A stretch of 64,000 bases of DNA from Octadecabacter arcticus 238 (lineage in GTDB: Bacteria > Pseudomonadota > Alphaproteobacteria > Rhodobacterales > Rhodobacteraceae): NCBI RefSeq assembly GCF_000155735.2, contig NC_020908.1, positions 2,733,001-2,797,000 on the forward strand, in the 5' to 3' direction. How positions within the stretch are numbered: the stretch's first letter is position 1; every line of letters starts with the position of its first letter. The position numbers were made by a program, and so were the translations under genes. The notes beneath the pieces were generated by a model that saw nothing but the letters and a program-made list of their open reading frames with translations, was not told the DNA's origin and did no database searches. This document shows, in pieces, positions 53,910 through 62,985 of this stretch.

Positions 53910-54008
53910 GACTTAAAGGCTGGATCTACCCCCGCCTCACTCGAACATTCAGATCTTGTTAAGACCGACGCACAACCTCTTTCCTGAAGCAATGCTTCAA
54001 ACACCAGT

Positions 54009-54044
54009 TTCGGAACCGCTCACCTACTCCCGAGTGGAACCGAA
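54009..54044 (+). ncRNA. ccsR1: CcsR (cuckoo) small RNA hairpin 1
   Basis: Stem TTCGG-AA-CC / GG-AA-CCGAA around the loop GCTCACCTACTCCCGAGT. The loop carries the variant CCTACTCCC; the other three copies have CCTCCTCCC or CTCCTCCC. The pyrimidine-rich loop resembles the anti-Shine-Dalgarno sequence. Confidence 0.72.
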
Positions 54045-54049
54045 AATAC

Positions 54050-54087
54050 CGCTGACGGCGCTCACCTCCTCCCGAGCAATGTTGGCG
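54050..54087 (+). ncRNA. ccsR2: CcsR (cuckoo) small RNA hairpin 2
   Basis: CGCTGAC pairs with GTTGGCG (two G-U pairs) and CGCTC with GAGC above an internal loop. The loop is ACCTCCTCCC, the conserved CcsR motif. Confidence 0.8.
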
Positions 54088-54091
54088 AAGG

Positions 54092-54132
54092 CGCGCCTTG
54101 CTTCTTCTCCTCCCGAGACGCACCGAGGCGCG
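54092..54132 (+). ncRNA. ccsR3: CcsR (cuckoo) small RNA hairpin 3
   Basis: Nine-base-pair stem CGCGCCTTG / CGAGGCGCG (one G-U pair) closing a loop with TTCTCCTCCCGAG. Separated from hairpin 2 by only four bases, so the array is likely processed from one transcript. Confidence 0.8.
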
Positions 54133-54142
54133 GATATATAAG

Positions 54143-54178
54143 AACGGTCATGTTCACCTCCTCCCGAGCATGACCGTT
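54143..54178 (+). ncRNA. ccsR4: CcsR (cuckoo) small RNA hairpin 4 and terminator
   Basis: Perfect 10-bp stem AACGGTCATG / CATGACCGTT around TTCACCTCCTCCCGAG, followed by a T-run (54177-54182). The last hairpin thus also acts as the intrinsic terminator of the ccaF1-ccsR transcript. Confidence 0.85.
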
Positions 54179-54434
54179 TTTTGGTCTCGAAAGGCAACAG
54201 GGTTTTCATCCGTGCAAGATCGGTTGTTTGTTTCGCCAGACACGCCGAGCTTTGTGCCCCTGCAGCATTTTCACTTAAACTTTCAGGATTAACAAACAAA
54301 ACGACAAATTTTCCATAATTTACAACGACGTCGCAAATGAAAACTCATGCGGCGCTGCAGCATAGGCTCAGGTCGTTTGCCCGTATAAACTCATAATCAG
54401 CATAGAAGTAACATAGAGAGCGAAAGGGTATTTA

Positions 54435-55697
54435 ATGATTAGAGTGCTGTCCGGAGTCTGGGCTCTTCTGCTTGGTATCGTGCTCATCATGTTGGGCAAC
54501 GGCATGCATTTCACCCTGGTTGGTCTACGTGGCGGCATAGAGGGGTTCTCATCGACAGAATTGGCAATTGTCACCTCAGGTTATTTTTTGGGCTTCCTGT
54601 CAGGTGCGAGGATTACCCCGTTGATGATACAGCGGGTGGGTCATGTGCGGGTTTTTGCAGCTCTCGGGAGCTTCATGTCGGCTGGACTGATTGCCTTGCC
54701 GCTCTTGACTGAGCCTTGGGCCTGGACGGTCCTGAGGGTCATCATCGGATTTTGCATGTCGGGAATTTATGTTGCGGCTGAAAGCTGGCTGAATGCAGCC
54801 GCTACAAATGAGACGCGCGGCAAAGTGCTCTCAGCTTATATGATCGCACAGACGTTGGGGATCATCGGGGCGCAAGGGCTGCTAATACTGGGTGATGCAG
54901 GGACGTCTGTTCTGTTCATCTGCGCTTCAATCCTCGTGTCGATCTCATTTGCGCCTATTCTTTTGTCCGCCACACCGGTTCCCGCGGTCGAGGTTGCACG
55001 GCCAATGCCATTGCACCACCTTTTTACAGGATCGCCATTGGGCACAGTTGGTATTTTATTGTTGGGCAGTATTTACGCGACACAATTGGGTATGGGTGCA
55101 GTCTTCGGAACCCAGATTGGCCTAACAACTAACCAAATCGCGCTGTTTATCGCTATGCTGTTTGCTGGCGCGCTCGTGCTACAATACCCAATTGGCTGGC
55201 TCTCGGATCGGATGGATAGGCGCATACTCATCTTTGGATTGTCCTTGCTCGGGGCCGCTTCTTGCCTATTGGGGTGGATCACTGGTGGTGGGCTATGGCC
55301 GTTGATGGCAGCGGCATTCTTTGCGGGAGGGGTCACACCACCACTTTATGCCCTGCTTTTGGCATTCACGAACGATGCTCTTTCAGCTGCAGATATGCCC
55401 GCTGCATCTGGGGGGCTTGTTTTTACCTTCGGGCTGGGTGCGATTGTGGGTCCTCTGGTGGCCGGCTGGGCGATGCAAGAACTTGGCCCATACGCTTTCT
55501 GGTTGGTGCTTGGCATAACTTTTGGCGCCATGGCGCTTTACGCACTCTATCGTATGACACAGCGCGCCGTAGTCCCCGCGAGCGAAACTGATAGCTATCT
55601 GAATGTCCTACCCACTGCCTCACCTGTCGCCGTGGAGGCGGCTGGCGATTGGGCTGTTGAAAACGCTGCGGCAGAAAGCGAAACAAATTCGACTTGA
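54435..55697 (+). CDS. MFS transporter (YcaD/UMF-like)
   Basis: 420-residue integral membrane protein with twelve hydrophobic segments. It has the YcaD-type opening WALLLGIVLIMLGNGMHFTL, EGFSSTELAIVTSGYFLGFL, the A-like loop after helix 2 (RITPLMIQRVGHVRVFAALG), and IGFCMSGIYVAAESWLNAAA. The central loop RPMPLHHLFTGSPLGTVGIL separates the two six-helix halves. Members of the group are exporters of unknown substrate. AAAGGG precedes the ATG. It stands alone after the CcsR terminator; the preceding 250 bp show no other gene. Confidence 0.85.
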   Translation: MIRVLSGVWALLLGIVLIMLGNGMHFTLVGLRGGIEGFSSTELAIVTSGYFLGFLSGARITPLMIQRVGHVRVFAALGSFMSAGLIALPLLTEPWAWTVLRVIIGFCMSGIYVAAESWLNAAATNETRGKVLSAYMIAQTLGIIGAQGLLILGDAGTSVLFICASILVSISFAPILLSATPVPAVEVARPMPLHHLFTGSPLGTVGILLLGSIYATQLGMGAVFGTQIGLTTNQIALFIAMLFAGALVLQYPIGWLSDRMDRRILIFGLSLLGAASCLLGWITGGGLWPLMAAAFFAGGVTPPLYALLLAFTNDALSAADMPAASGGLVFTFGLGAIVGPLVAGWAMQELGPYAFWLVLGITFGAMALYALYRMTQRAVVPASETDSYLNVLPTASPVAVEAAGDWAVENAAAESETNST

Positions 55698-55719
55698 ATA
55701 AACAATTACGGCGGCGGCC

Positions 55720-55797
55720 TCAACTGATCGACGAAACACACTCCGCAAACTTCTCCGCAGGGGTTTGGTATTGCAAGGTCTTACGGCGGCGTTAGAA
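55720..55797 (-). pseudogene. C-terminal remnant of an IS30-family transposase
   Basis: On the minus strand the end reads [20 protein letters not shown], then IS and a stop at 55720-55722. This is the usual ending of IS30-type transposases (RKTLGYKTPAEKF...CV). Only about 26 codons survive and an in-frame stop lies just upstream. Wedged between the MFS and monooxygenase genes. Confidence 0.65.
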
Positions 55798-55851
55798 ACG
55801 ACCTTGGATTGCGCGGATCGGGTGCATACCTCACTGCAAACGGAGGCCTCA

Positions 55852-56853
55852 ATGCAGCACTTTTCGCTCCTCGACTTATCACCCGTGCCAGAAGGCAAGA
55901 CCACGGCGGACGCCTTGGCCAATACGGTTGCTCTGGCGCGCGCTGCAGAAAACGCAGGATATCACCGCTATTGGCTGGCCGAGCATCACAACATGGCCGG
56001 CATCGCCAGCGCCGCGACGGCCCTGGTGATCGGCCACGTGGCAGCTGCGACCCGGACCATGCGGATAGGCGCCGGTGGGATCATGTTACCAAACCACGCG
56101 CCCTTGGTGATAGCAGAACAGTTCGGAACGCTGGCAACGCTGTACGGCGACCGGATCGATATCGGCCTGGGCCGCGCACCTGGCACCGATATGGCGACCG
56201 CTCGCGCCTTGCGCCGCCATATGGCGCCCGAGGATAGCTTTTCCCAGGATGTGCAAGAGCTGATCGGCTATTTCGGTGACATGCCCGAGGGTGCAGCTGT
56301 CCGCGCTATTCCTGGTGTTGGCACGCACGTTCCGGTCTGGATCCTCGGGTCGAGCCTTTACGGTGCCCAGCTGGCAGCCCATCTGGGCCTGCCTTACGCC
56401 TTTGCCTCGCATTTCGCACCGGCCATGCTCGAAGAGGCGCTGTCGATCTACAGAACAACTTTCAAAACATCCCGGTTCTTGTCAGAGCCCTATGCAATGG
56501 TCGCGGCAGGTGTCTGTGCCGCCGAGACCGACGAGGAGGCGCAGATGCTGCGATCCTCGCAAGAACTTGCATTTGCACGTTTAATATCCGGCCAGCCAGG
56601 TAAGCTGCCCCTGCCCGTCCAAGATGTCGAGGCACACGTCCCCGCGCCAGTCCTGGCGCAAGTCAGAAAGGCCTTATCGTGTTCCGCGACGGGTTCACCT
56701 TCGACGGTCAAGACGCAGTTAAGCGCGATCATCGAAAAGTACCGGCCCGACGAGATTTTGGTGACTGGCATGATCCATGACCACGCTGCACGAGTGAGAT
56801 CGTTTGAAATTGCCGGCGATGTCTTGACCCAATTGATTGCACAAAAAAGGTAG
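55852..56853 (+). CDS. LLM-class flavin-dependent monooxygenase (luciferase-like)
   Basis: 333-residue FMN-reductant-dependent oxidoreductase of the bacterial-luciferase fold: [60 protein letters not shown] and [20 protein letters not shown] are family landmarks of the YhbW-type group. The ATG at 55852 follows GGAGG; the frame opens at 55765 inside IS30 debris, so that start is rejected. Substrate unknown. It may have moved next to the MFS gene through IS activity; no operon partner is seen. Confidence 0.87.
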   Translation: MQHFSLLDLSPVPEGKTTADALANTVALARAAENAGYHRYWLAEHHNMAGIASAATALVIGHVAAATRTMRIGAGGIMLPNHAPLVIAEQFGTLATLYGDRIDIGLGRAPGTDMATARALRRHMAPEDSFSQDVQELIGYFGDMPEGAAVRAIPGVGTHVPVWILGSSLYGAQLAAHLGLPYAFASHFAPAMLEEALSIYRTTFKTSRFLSEPYAMVAAGVCAAETDEEAQMLRSSQELAFARLISGQPGKLPLPVQDVEAHVPAPVLAQVRKALSCSATGSPSTVKTQLSAIIEKYRPDEILVTGMIHDHAARVRSFEIAGDVLTQLIAQKR

Positions 56854-56915
56854 ACTGATCCTTCTGGCTGGCACCGACACTTCCGGCCCTTTGCCGCCAT
56901 TGGCCACCACCTCAA

Positions 56916-57003
56916 AATGCTGCAGCGCGGCCCACCATTGCAGCCATTCGTACAGAGCGCAGCATTTTTTCGGCTCTAAAGTCGGTCTGCGGACCATTTT
57001 GGC
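56916..57003. repeat. Intergenic repeat R, copy 5 (best conserved)
   Basis: AAAATGCTGC (56916-56926 region) and GCAGCATTTT (about 56959-56968) are perfect inverse copies around CATTGCAGCCATTCGTAC. The tail GTCGGTCTGCGGACCATTTT follows. Nothing else is seen in 56854-57178. Confidence 0.6.
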
Positions 57004-57178
57004 TGTTAAGCACCCTTGGCTATAAGAGCTTGCAGCTACCACATGGACCTATCGCGGTACGTTGACCTTATTTTGGAATCAAACGTTAGCCTGTGAAACA
57101 CGGCGTTAATTCCTCACCCTGCCCGCAATACAACTCCACATTCCGAGTGCCGTCGCGGATCTTCCAAATCATCCAACA

Positions 57179-58807
57179 TTAGTCACGAGCGGCTTTTCGC
57201 GCTACTGATTGCAATTGTTCAAATATCCTAAACCGATGGTCATGGAGATTACGGGTTTCGCCGATGTCGGGTGTATAGCGTGCCCCAAACGATGACATAT
57301 GTTCCATTGCAATGTGAATATTCGCCTCAAGACCCGCTGCCACGCTCCCCAAAATTGCAGCCCCTAGAAGAACGGGTTCTTCAGCAGAAGGTGCCGCTAT
57401 TTCGATACCCGTTGCGTCTGCCAGAAGTTGGCGGACCATATCACTGCGGCCAGCGCCGCCGCTGATGACAATACGTTCGATCTTTGCACCGGCTTCATCC
57501 TGTGACTGCACAATCTGTCGTAACCCATACCCGATGCCGCAAAGCCCCGCGACGTAAAGTGAAACAAGGCTGTCGAGATCACGTTCCATCCCCAAACCAG
57601 CGATGACAGCACGAGTCTGGGGATCTGCGTGCGGTGCGCGGTTTCCTAAGAATTCCGGCACGACATGAACTTTTCCTGCAAGCGCGCTAACTTTAATGCC
57701 GTTTGTCACTTGTATTTGCACCTGATCAGCTAGCCAAACAGGCAACGATTGACCTTTTTTCACAGCAGAAGCGTGGGCTTTGGGTGCATAGGGATGAAAG
57801 TCCAACAATTGATCGATTGCAGCACCCGCAGCGGATTGACCGCCCTCGTTAAGCCAGAGGCCAGGTACCATTGCTGAATAATACGGCCCCCACACACCAG
57901 GAACAAAGACGGGCTCAGTTGTCGACGTCATCGTGCACGAGGACGTGCCAAAGACATACGCCAGATTGGCCTGCGCCCCACCACCACCCAGTGCGCCAAC
58001 AGACCCAATTCCACCTGAATGGGCATCGATTAACCCAGCTGCAACAGGTGTGCCGACGATCAGGCCAAAATCCTCTGCTGCCCGTTTGCAAAGCCCCGTA
58101 CCAAGCGCGGACCCTGCAGGAACGACGCTTGTGCCGATCCGTTTGAATCCTTCATCAGCGAGTTCACCCAACCCGATAGAGTTAAAATAATCTGCGTCCC
58201 AGCAATCCTCTTGCGCCATGTAGGTCCATTTACAGGTAACTGTGCAAGTCGAGCGCGCCAAATCACCAGATGCACGCCATGTCAAAAAGTCAGTAAGGTC
58301 CATAAATTGCCAGGCTTGCGCAAACACCTTGGGACGATTTTCTTTTAACCAAAGCAGTTTTGGCGTTTCCATTTCTGGTGAAATACGCCCGCCGACGTAA
58401 TCGAGAACGCGGTGGCCGCCCGCGTTAATGCGCTCGGCTTGCTCAACTGCTCGGTGATCCATCCAGACCATAATGTTGCGTTCGGGATGCTTGGGGTCGC
58501 CGACAGGCAACGGCGCGCCGTCCTGGCCAAGCACAACAAGTGAACACGTCCCGGCGAAACCAATGCCTTTAATCTGGTCGGCTGAAACACCAGACGCAGC
58601 CATTGCACCGCGAACTGATGTTGCGACTGCGTGCCAGATTTCATCGCTGGATTGCTCAACAATGGTCCCACCCCCACGGTAAAGCGAGGTTGCGCATGTC
58701 GCCGTACCAACCATGCGCCCGTCCGTGCTAAAGACCCCCGCACGGGCGCTTCCCGTGCCGACATCTATTCCTATGACGTAGTTTTTTTCAGTCTGCATTT
58801 CAGCCAT
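57179..58807 (-). CDS. FGGY-family pentulose kinase (D-ribulokinase-like)
   Basis: 542-residue sugar kinase. It has the N-terminal phosphate loop VIGIDVGTGSARAGVF, MVWMDHRAVEQAERIN, the catalytic-Asp region AGLIDAHSGGIGSVGAL and the ATP-site GGAGRSDMVRQLLADATG. The sequence is of the ribulokinase (YDR109C/FGGY) branch rather than xylulokinase. Behind ribitol dehydrogenase it should phosphorylate D-ribulose to D-ribulose 5-phosphate. The ATG at 58807 (MAEMQTEKNY) fits best; the frame opens 30 bp earlier. Last gene of the operon, 19 bp after rbtD. Confidence 0.87.
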   Translation of the reverse strand: MAEMQTEKNYVIGIDVGTGSARAGVFSTDGRMVGTATCATSLYRGGGTIVEQSSDEIWHAVATSVRGAMAASGVSADQIKGIGFAGTCSLVVLGQDGAPLPVGDPKHPERNIMVWMDHRAVEQAERINAGGHRVLDYVGGRISPEMETPKLLWLKENRPKVFAQAWQFMDLTDFLTWRASGDLARSTCTVTCKWTYMAQEDCWDADYFNSIGLGELADEGFKRIGTSVVPAGSALGTGLCKRAAEDFGLIVGTPVAAGLIDAHSGGIGSVGALGGGGAQANLAYVFGTSSCTMTSTTEPVFVPGVWGPYYSAMVPGLWLNEGGQSAAGAAIDQLLDFHPYAPKAHASAVKKGQSLPVWLADQVQIQVTNGIKVSALAGKVHVVPEFLGNRAPHADPQTRAVIAGLGMERDLDSLVSLYVAGLCGIGYGLRQIVQSQDEAGAKIERIVISGGAGRSDMVRQLLADATGIEIAAPSAEEPVLLGAAILGSVAAGLEANIHIAMEHMSSFGARYTPDIGETRNLHDHRFRIFEQLQSVARKAARD

Positions 58808-58826
58808 GATGCCCACTTTCCAACTT

Positions 58827-59555
58827 TTAAAGATCAACGCTGTTGGGAAGGATCACCAAATCGCGGATCACAACACCACGTGGGCGCGTCAACATAAACA
58901 AAACGGCCTCGGCCACCTCTCGGGGTTGCATCAACGATCCATTTGCAAGCGCTTCGTCCATTTTTTCTTTTGGCCAGTCGTCCAGCAAAGCTGTCACAAC
59001 TGGCCCCGGAAGAACGGCACCCATACGGATGCCGTGTTCGCTAACTTGACGACGGGTCGCATGCAGGAACGCCTGTACCGCAAATTTCGACGCAGTATAA
59101 ATCGGTTCCCAAACGACAGGCACAACGCCAGAAATCGAACTGGTAAAAATAACGTCCCCCGTCTTTCGCGCGATCATGGCTGGCAACACAGCCTGCACAC
59201 AACGGAAAGATGCATTGATATTAAGATTCAACATACGGTCCCAGTCGTCGGGATTTCCTTCGGCGGCTGCACCGCCCACATACGCCCCCGCATTCGCGTG
59301 AAAAATATCGAGTGGACCGACCAAGTCCTCGATTAAAGGAAGCATCCCAGACACCTGTGGCCCGTTCAACAGGTCAAGGACCAAGGGCTTAGCATTTTCG
59401 CCAAGTTCGTTGCAGAGGAGGTTCAGCCGATCTTCAGCGCGGTCAATCAGAACAACCTTTGCACCCTCTTCGATCAGGATCTTCGCGCAGGCCAGCCCTA
59501 TCCCTGACGCAGCACCTGTAATGGCGGCAGTCTTATTTTCCATCGTTTTGGTCAT
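58827..59555 (-). CDS. rbtD: Ribitol 2-dehydrogenase (SDR family)
   Basis: NAD-dependent oxidation of ribitol to D-ribulose. 242 residues from the ATG at 59555, with [18 protein letters not shown] (nucleotide site), [13 protein letters not shown], and the catalytic set Ser ([10 protein letters not shown]) with [13 protein letters not shown]. The C-terminal half, [29 protein letters not shown] and VILPNSVDL, matches the Klebsiella ribitol dehydrogenase almost residue for residue as I remember it. Eighteen bases separate it from the permease. This supports a ribitol (or closely related pentitol) pathway. Confidence 0.88.
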   Translation of the reverse strand: MTKTMENKTAAITGAASGIGLACAKILIEEGAKVVLIDRAEDRLNLLCNELGENAKPLVLDLLNGPQVSGMLPLIEDLVGPLDIFHANAGAYVGGAAAEGNPDDWDRMLNLNINASFRCVQAVLPAMIARKTGDVIFTSSISGVVPVVWEPIYTASKFAVQAFLHATRRQVSEHGIRMGAVLPGPVVTALLDDWPKEKMDEALANGSLMQPREVAEAVLFMLTRPRGVVIRDLVILPNSVDL

Positions 59556-59573
59556 GATATTTCCCATTTTGGC

Positions 59574-60830
59574 TTAAGCACGGCCACTGTTCGCACGTGA
59601 CCGTCTGGCGAGTGAATCTACGATGACAGCAATCGCAAGGACCGCGCCAGTAATCATATATCGCAGTGAAGAACTGAGGTTGAGCAATGTCAGACCATTC
59701 GAAATCGCCATAATTACGAGCACACCCAACAAGGCGGACCATGCAGATCCCCTGCCGCCAAATAAAGACGTTCCGCCGATGACAGCTGCCGCGATTGCGT
59801 TGAGGTTAACGTCGCCAGTCCCCGCCTGCTGACTTGCAGAGGCTAACCGCGCCGCTGCGAATACGCCGCCCAAGGCAGCAAACGACGAACAGACAACGAA
59901 GGCCGAAATGCGAATACGTTGAACATTGATACCGGAACGCCGCGCAGCCTCTGAGTTGCCACCGACAGCTAACATCGAGCGCCCCCATTTCGTGCGCACC
60001 AGTGCATAATCCAGCATCACGACAAAAAGAACAAAAATGCCGAACATCCACGGCACACCGCGGCCTTGCTCAAGGTAGAAAACAGCGAAAATCAATGCAA
60101 AGGTCAGAATTACAGCTTTTGAAATTGCCACGCTTAACCCATTCGCTGACAAATTTGCTGCACGTCGCTGTGTATTGGTGCGCATACTGCCAAACACGAT
60201 CATCGCCCCAGGAACAACCGCAAGACAATAGGAAAGCCATGCGGGCATAATCAAAATCTGTCCGAACCGAACCAATGGCGACGTGAACGGCATATTAATA
60301 GAGCCAGTTGGTCCCAAAATATAAAGCTGCAGGCCCAAAAGTGCGAGCAAACCAGCCAAAGTGGCTACGAAACTTGGCATCTCGAACTGGTTGCGCAGAA
60401 AGCCATAAAGCGCGCCCACAAGTGCGCCCGTGACGACAACAAATAGGATCGCAAAGGGCAAGGGAATGCCGGAATTGACCCAAAGAACGCCCATCAACGC
60501 AGAACCAAGTCCGCTCATCGACCCAATGGACAGATCAATTTCGCCAAGCAACAAAACACATACCACACCGAGCGCGATCAAGCCGACGGCGGCGGCATCA
60601 AACAACAGATTTACGAGATTGTTCGGTGCGAGAAAAATAGGATTCAGGATACTAAAAACAGTAGAAATTAGCACCAACCCAATCACGACGGGTAACGTCC
60701 CCAGATTGCCAGAACGAACCTGATCCAAGAAGCCACGAAGTGCCCCCGACAATCCAGCATCGTGTCGGACACGCGTATCAGCGCGATCAAGCTGGGGGGA
60801 GGATGCGTTGTTCGATGTATTTTGTGTCAT
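59574..60830 (-). CDS. Sugar/polyol ABC transporter permease (RbsC/XylH type)
   Basis: 418-residue inner-membrane permease with about ten hydrophobic segments: PVVIGLVLISTVFSILNPIF, LVNLLFDAAAVGLIALGVVC, LLGEIDLSIGSMSGLGSAL (signature EIDLS) and AIAAAVIGGTSLFGGRGSAW. ATGA overlap with the ATPase gene. It imports the pentitol together with the ATPase and the binding protein encoded upstream. Confidence 0.92.
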   Translation of the reverse strand: MTQNTSNNASSPQLDRADTRVRHDAGLSGALRGFLDQVRSGNLGTLPVVIGLVLISTVFSILNPIFLAPNNLVNLLFDAAAVGLIALGVVCVLLLGEIDLSIGSMSGLGSALMGVLWVNSGIPLPFAILFVVVTGALVGALYGFLRNQFEMPSFVATLAGLLALLGLQLYILGPTGSINMPFTSPLVRFGQILIMPAWLSYCLAVVPGAMIVFGSMRTNTQRRAANLSANGLSVAISKAVILTFALIFAVFYLEQGRGVPWMFGIFVLFVVMLDYALVRTKWGRSMLAVGGNSEAARRSGINVQRIRISAFVVCSSFAALGGVFAAARLASASQQAGTGDVNLNAIAAAVIGGTSLFGGRGSAWSALLGVLVIMAISNGLTLLNLSSSLRYMITGAVLAIAVIVDSLARRSRANSGRA

Positions 60831-61633
60831 TGGTCTTCCCCAACTTCTGCGAGTTTACGTGCTGCCCTGCGAGAAACGGAATTTTCACTTGCTCCGGTGA
60901 TGGCAGACACAAGATCTTGATGTGAAACGTCGGCGTCAAACGTGCCACTATTCTTGCCAAGGCGCAGCACAACAACCCGGTCGGCCACAGCACGCACATC
61001 TTCCATATTATGTGAAATCAAGATGACTCCGTGCCCACGATCTCGGACGCGTTCGATCAAATTCAAAACTTCTGCAGTTTGGGCAACGCCCAGTGCGGCT
61101 GTCGGTTCGTCCAGCATAATAATTTGCGGATCCAGCAGCAAAGAGCGCGCGATCGCCACTGTCTGGCGCTGACCACCAGACAGGGAAGCTACGGGCTCAC
61201 GGACTGAAGGGATGCGCGCAGCAAGTTCTTTCAAAAGCGTCCAAGCACGGACTTCCATTTGCACTTCGTCCAATTTCCATGGTGAGATTTCTTGTCCCAA
61301 AAACAAGTTGGCAACGACGTCAAGGTTTTCGCACAGCGCGAGGTCCTGAAACACGGTTGCTATCCCCATCTTGAGCGCTTTGCTCGGGGTATCCAGCGAG
61401 ACTTTTTCACCTAAGTATTCGATAGTCCCAGACGTTGGTTGGTGCACACCAGCCAGCACTTTCACCAGGGTGGATTTTCCCGCACCGTTGTCACCCACCA
61501 GCGCCACGACCTCGCCTGCATGAATGTCCAGCTCGATGTCCTCAAGGGCAGTCACGGCGCCAAACTGTTTTCCAACACCGCGTAGGCGCAGAAGTGGCTC
61601 TCTCTTGTCAGGGCCTGCGATGTTTTCAGCCAT
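60827..61633 (-). CDS. Sugar/polyol ABC transporter ATPase, single-domain
   Basis: 268-residue ATPase: Walker A ALVGDNGAGKSTLVKVL, Q-loop VFQDLALCENLDV, signature SLSGGQRQTVAIARSL, Walker B IIMLDEPTAALGV and switch ISHNMEDV. Many importers of this class have a duplicated ~500-residue ATPase; this one has a single ABC domain, as in fructose (FrcA) and some xylose systems. The ATG at 61633 (MAENIAG) is preferred over 61648. Confidence 0.92.
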   Translation of the reverse strand: MAENIAGPDKREPLLRLRGVGKQFGAVTALEDIELDIHAGEVVALVGDNGAGKSTLVKVLAGVHQPTSGTIEYLGEKVSLDTPSKALKMGIATVFQDLALCENLDVVANLFLGQEISPWKLDEVQMEVRAWTLLKELAARIPSVREPVASLSGGQRQTVAIARSLLLDPQIIMLDEPTAALGVAQTAEVLNLIERVRDRGHGVILISHNMEDVRAVADRVVVLRLGKNSGTFDADVSHQDLVSAITGASENSVSRRAARKLAEVGEDQ

Positions 61634-61657
61634 AATACATTCTTTCAATAAAACGGT

Positions 61658-61685
61658 ATGCGGCGCAGGTAATCCGGCGCCGCAT
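61658..61685 (-). terminator. Hairpin between binding-protein and ATPase genes
   Basis: ATGCGGCGC and GCGCCGCAT form a perfect 9-bp stem with a 10-nt loop, then ACCGTTTTAT. It probably protects the binding-protein mRNA or partially terminates. Confidence 0.6.
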
Positions 61686-61693
61686 GTTTTAGG

Positions 61694-62731
61694 TTACTCG
61701 ATGCCAAGTGCGTCGCACGCATCGGCATATTCCGCCGTGCAAACATCTGCAGCAGTTTGAATGCCAGCATCAAAGATTTCTGCTTTGATGTTTTGCTGCG
61801 TAACAACTGCTGGCACAAACAACTGTGACGGCGTGTTGTACAGAGTCGATGTCGCCTCAGGCGTTTCACCGTTGATCAGCATCATCGCAATGTCAGCCGC
61901 GGCGGCAGCAACGATTTCGGATGGCTTTGAAATCGTGTTGTACTGGTCACCCGCAATGATCAGCTGAAGTGCCGCAATCGTTGCATCGTTGCCTGTGATC
62001 GGTGGAACTGGGTCCACCCCTGCGGCTTTCATCGCTGCGATTGCGCCACCACCGGTGCCATCATTTGCAGCCACGACGCCGACGATATCACCACCAAAGC
62101 GGGTGATCTGACCTGCAGCCCATTCCTGCGCTTTTGGTGGAGCCCAATCTGGCGTGTCAAATTCGGACAGGGTCACGTACGGTGACGCGTCCAGCGCACG
62201 ATCCACACCATCACGGATCAAACCAGCAGCAGCATCAGTTGGTGACCCGTTGATTTGCAAAACGCCCGCGCCTTCGGGAACGCCTTGGGCTTGCAAGTTG
62301 TCGATGAGCGATTGCGCAATGGCAAAGCCGATGCCCTCGTTGTCAAACGATACATAAAAATCCGCAGGCGAGTCTGGGATTGGTCGATCATATGCAATCA
62401 CCTTAACATCTTGCGAGTGGGCAATTTCAACCAATGCGGCGGCCGCAGCGGAATCCACTGGGTCAAGCACAATTACAGTCGCACCCTGCGCGATAACAGA
62501 ATTGAATTGTTGCTGTTGCAGTGCAACGTCCGCGTTGCCGTTCTGATAGATCAGCGTGCAGTCAGGGCAAAGTTCTCCCATCGCGGCCTCAAAGCCTGGC
62601 CAGTCATGATTTTCATATCGTGTAGACGCCTGATCCGGCATCAGAAAGGCTACGGTTTGCGCTGTGGCTGCAGTAGCAAACAAGGTTGCGACAAGCGTTG
62701 ATGCCGCCGCCAGTGATGTTGTCGTTTTCAT
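61694..62731 (-). CDS. Sugar/polyol ABC transporter substrate-binding protein
   Basis: 345-residue periplasmic binding protein of the RbsB/XylF type. Signal peptide MKTTTSLAAASTLVATLFAT, AATAQ; then VAFLMPDQASTRYENHDWPG, DPVDSAAAAALVEIA, FYVSFDNEGIGFAIAQSLI, GVVAANDGTGGGAIAAMKAA and PITGNDATIAALQLIIAGDQ. GGAGG precedes the ATG at 62731. First gene of the pentitol operon, divergent from the LacI regulator. Ligand by context: ribitol or a related polyol. Confidence 0.92.
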   Translation of the reverse strand: MKTTTSLAAASTLVATLFATAATAQTVAFLMPDQASTRYENHDWPGFEAAMGELCPDCTLIYQNGNADVALQQQQFNSVIAQGATVIVLDPVDSAAAAALVEIAHSQDVKVIAYDRPIPDSPADFYVSFDNEGIGFAIAQSLIDNLQAQGVPEGAGVLQINGSPTDAAAGLIRDGVDRALDASPYVTLSEFDTPDWAPPKAQEWAAGQITRFGGDIVGVVAANDGTGGGAIAAMKAAGVDPVPPITGNDATIAALQLIIAGDQYNTISKPSEIVAAAAADIAMMLINGETPEATSTLYNTPSQLFVPAVVTQQNIKAEIFDAGIQTAADVCTAEYADACDALGIE

Positions 62732-62902
62732 TATTGTTCCTCCAAACAAATTCGCGCCCGCCCATGCGGAGAGTGACATCCAAGAAGAGACGAACGACTA
62801 GTCGCAATCCGCCTCCACGGATCGAAAATGGCCAAATATTCAAACTCTTCCCAGCGCATCACGCAGAATACGCAGTCAACGGTGATATTTGCACCATCGA
62901 TT

Positions 62903-62916
62903 GAGCAAGGTTGCTC
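62903..62916. promoter_or_regulatory. Candidate LacI-family operator
   Basis: Perfect palindrome GAGCAA-GG-TTGCTC, flanked by CATCGATT and CCATCGGTT, in the 254-bp gap between the binding-protein gene and lacI. The right spot and symmetry for the divergent regulator; no other feature is seen in this gap. Confidence 0.55.
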
Positions 62917-62985
62917 CATCGGTTGAACTGCGTCAAGTTAATTTGAATGAACATTTAGATTGAACAATGGATCGCACAATAAAAG

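Noticed and set aside
54050..54087. CTGACGGCG in CcsR hairpin 2 as a further copy of the palindromic mini-element tail
   Set aside because: It matches only nine bases, lacks the CCTTCTC head, and the hairpin is fully explained as CcsR.
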